Positions 5,226 through 6,290 of a stretch of 6,290 nucleotides of DNA are shown here, in pieces. The notes beneath the pieces are model-generated. The model was not told where the DNA came from. It saw nothing but the letters and a program-made list of their open reading frames with translations, and made no database searches. Within the stretch, counting starts at the first letter, position 1, and each line of letters starts with the position of its first letter. Position numbers and translations under genes: made by a program. Source of the DNA: Promethearchaeota archaeon (GTDB lineage: Archaea; Asgardarchaeota; Lokiarchaeia; Sigynarchaeales; SOKP01). The DNA lies in assembly GCA_013375495.1 (NCBI GenBank), contig JABXKC010000077.1:1-6290 (forward strand), written 5' to 3'.

Positions 5226-6290
5226 ATTAAGAGAATTTTAATAATTACGGGTAAGAGTAGCTATCCTATAATTAAGGAAATCACAACACTAATTACAAAA
5301 CAGAAAATTGAAATTCTTAAAGCTCCCATAACAATATCTGCTTTTTTAACAGAAAATATAGTGAATGTTGTACTAAAAGATATTAATCTTAACGAATTTG
5401 ATCTAATTTTACTTCCAGGGTTCATCCAATGGGATACTACTAAATTAGAGGAAGAAAAATCAATTGAAATAAAGAAAGGTCCTGAATTTGCATCTGATCT
5501 GCCCTGGATTTTAAGAAATATTGATAATGTTAAATTATCAAATAAAACACCCGCAAATAAAGTATTTAGGCGTTCTGGTGAGCAAGTCTACGAAGAAATC
5601 GCTAAGAAACAAATTGAAATCGCTCAAGAAAATTTGGGATTTCACACTTTTTTCATCAATGAACAAACCTCTAGCATAATGGTCGGAGATAATATTCCAC
5701 CACCTATTATTGCTGAAATTGTTAATTGCCCAGAAAAAAGCAATGATGCAATCGTTAGAAAAGTAAATCATTACATAGAATCGGGTGCAGATGTTATTGA
5801 TATTGGATGCGTAGCAAACAAACCCTACCCAGATAGAATAAAAGAAGTAGTTCAACTTATACGAAAGAATTTTAATGTATTAGTCAGTATTGATTCAATG
5901 GATAAAAGCGAAATCCTAGCAGCAGTAGATGAGGGTATTGATTTAATCTTAAGTTTAGACCTTGGAAATTACAAAGATTTCTTGCATCTCCCTCGAGATA
6001 TCCCTATCGTTATATTACCTACGAATATAAAGAAAGCTTATTTCCCTAAAGAACCTGATATAAGAGTTAAGAACATCTTTAAATTAACTCAAGAACTGCG
6101 ACAAAACGGTTTTAAAAAGTTAATTGCCGATCCCTTATTAGAAACTCCTATTACACCAGGGATTTGTAACTCTCTAGAAACATATTTTCTTTATAAAAAA
6201 CAAGTTACAAAAGAGATAAACAAAAATCTGGAATTGCCTCTATTTTTTGGTATATCTAATGTGGTAGAACTTATGGATATTGATTCAGTG
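5226..6290 (+). CDS. Dihydropteroate synthase-like protein (TIGR00284 / DUF6513 family), 3'-truncated, no canonical start
   Basis: The frame is open for 355 codons from the TAA at 5223 to the window edge. The N-terminal DUF6513-type domain has ILIITGKSSYPIIKEI (4-19), ITISAFLTENI (35-45), a DLILLPGF strand, and KGPEFASDLPWIL. The TIM-barrel DHPS part has PPPIIAEIVN (158-167), GADVIDIGCVAN (187-198, like the DHPS DIG motif), SIDS (221-224, matching SIDT), ADPLLETPITPG (301-312) and FGISNVVELMDIDS (341-354). The remaining C-terminus lies outside. The likely role is joining a 6-hydroxymethyl-dihydropterin diphosphate to RFAP in H4MPT synthesis, by analogy with folate DHPS; biochemical work on M. 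jannaschii assigned that reaction to the unrelated MJ0301 protein, so this is inference. Codons before ILIITGK read ATT-AAG-AGA, with no ATG, GTG or TTG. The first canonical in-frame codon, GTG at 5361, would delete a conserved segment. ATT at 5226 is therefore the best placed start, or the start has been lost. Confidence 0.87.
   Translation, partial: MKRILIITGKSSYPIIKEITTLITKQKIEILKAPITISAFLTENIVNVVLKDINLNEFDLILLPGFIQWDTTKLEEEKSIEIKKGPEFASDLPWILRNIDNVKLSNKTPANKVFRRSGEQVYEEIAKKQIEIAQENLGFHTFFINEQTSSIMVGDNIPPPIIAEIVNCPEKSNDAIVRKVNHYIESGADVIDIGCVANKPYPDRIKEVVQLIRKNFNVLVSIDSMDKSEILAAVDEGIDLILSLDLGNYKDFLHLPRDIPIVILPTNIKKAYFPKEPDIRVKNIFKLTQELRQNGFKKLIADPLLETPITPGICNSLETYFLYKKQVTKEINKNLELPLFFGISNVVELMDIDSV

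Noticed and set aside
5361..5363. GTG as the start of the DHPS-like gene
   Set aside because: It would remove the conserved N-terminal ILIITGK to AFLTENI segment, which is clearly coding and matches the family.
5538..5855. Minus-strand 105-codon open frame rich in Phe, Asn and Ile
   Set aside because: It is antisense to the DHPS-like gene, which has clear family motifs here; the composition is a by-product of AT-rich coding DNA.
1..6290. CRISPR arrays, tRNA or rRNA genes, transposases, attachment sites
   Set aside because: No regularly spaced repeats, RNA-gene signatures or transposase motifs were seen. The window is almost fully covered by metabolic and transport genes.

Overview
This is an AT-rich archaeal window, probably below about one third G+C by eye. 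It holds the 3' part of a ferrous-iron transporter gene, then five genes that all belong to tetrahydromethanopterin (H4MPT) biosynthesis families or families linked to them. H4MPT-pathway proteins of archaeal type, TATA-like boxes at leaderless distances, few Shine-Dalgarno sites and a TTG start point to an archaeon. The low G+C would suit an Asgard (Lokiarchaeia-like) lineage using H4MPT as its C1 carrier, but an AT-rich methanogen cannot be excluded without a marker gene.

Layout. Positions 1-1713 (+) are the C-terminal 570 codons of FeoB, covering the end of the G domain, a His-rich linker and the full membrane domain; the 5' end lies outside the window. After a 93-bp gap come mptG (1807-2823, beta-RFAP synthase) and mptD (2823-3218, archaeal dihydroneopterin aldolase), overlapping by one base. 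A DUF447 gene (3215-3964, -) converges on mptD, and the two stop codons share a CTAG. A 172-bp divergent intergenic region separates DUF447 from a DUF1464 ASKHA-fold kinase gene (4137-5216, +, TTG start). Nine bases further on is a dihydropteroate synthase-like gene (5226-6290, +) that runs off the 3' edge. It has no ATG, GTG or TTG start at its conserved N-terminus.

How the genes fit together. MptD makes 6-hydroxymethyl-7,8-dihydropterin. MptG makes the ribofuranosylaminobenzene phosphate (RFAP) arm. A DHPS-like enzyme is the obvious candidate to join the activated pterin to that arm. DUF447 and DUF1464 have no established activity in this pathway, but their placement between enzymes of it makes them candidates for unassigned steps. 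FeoB appears to be an unrelated neighbour.

The points most worth a second look are the non-canonical or broken start of the DHPS-like gene, the linkage of DUF447 and DUF1464 to pterin genes, and the His-rich, Cys-rich features of FeoB.
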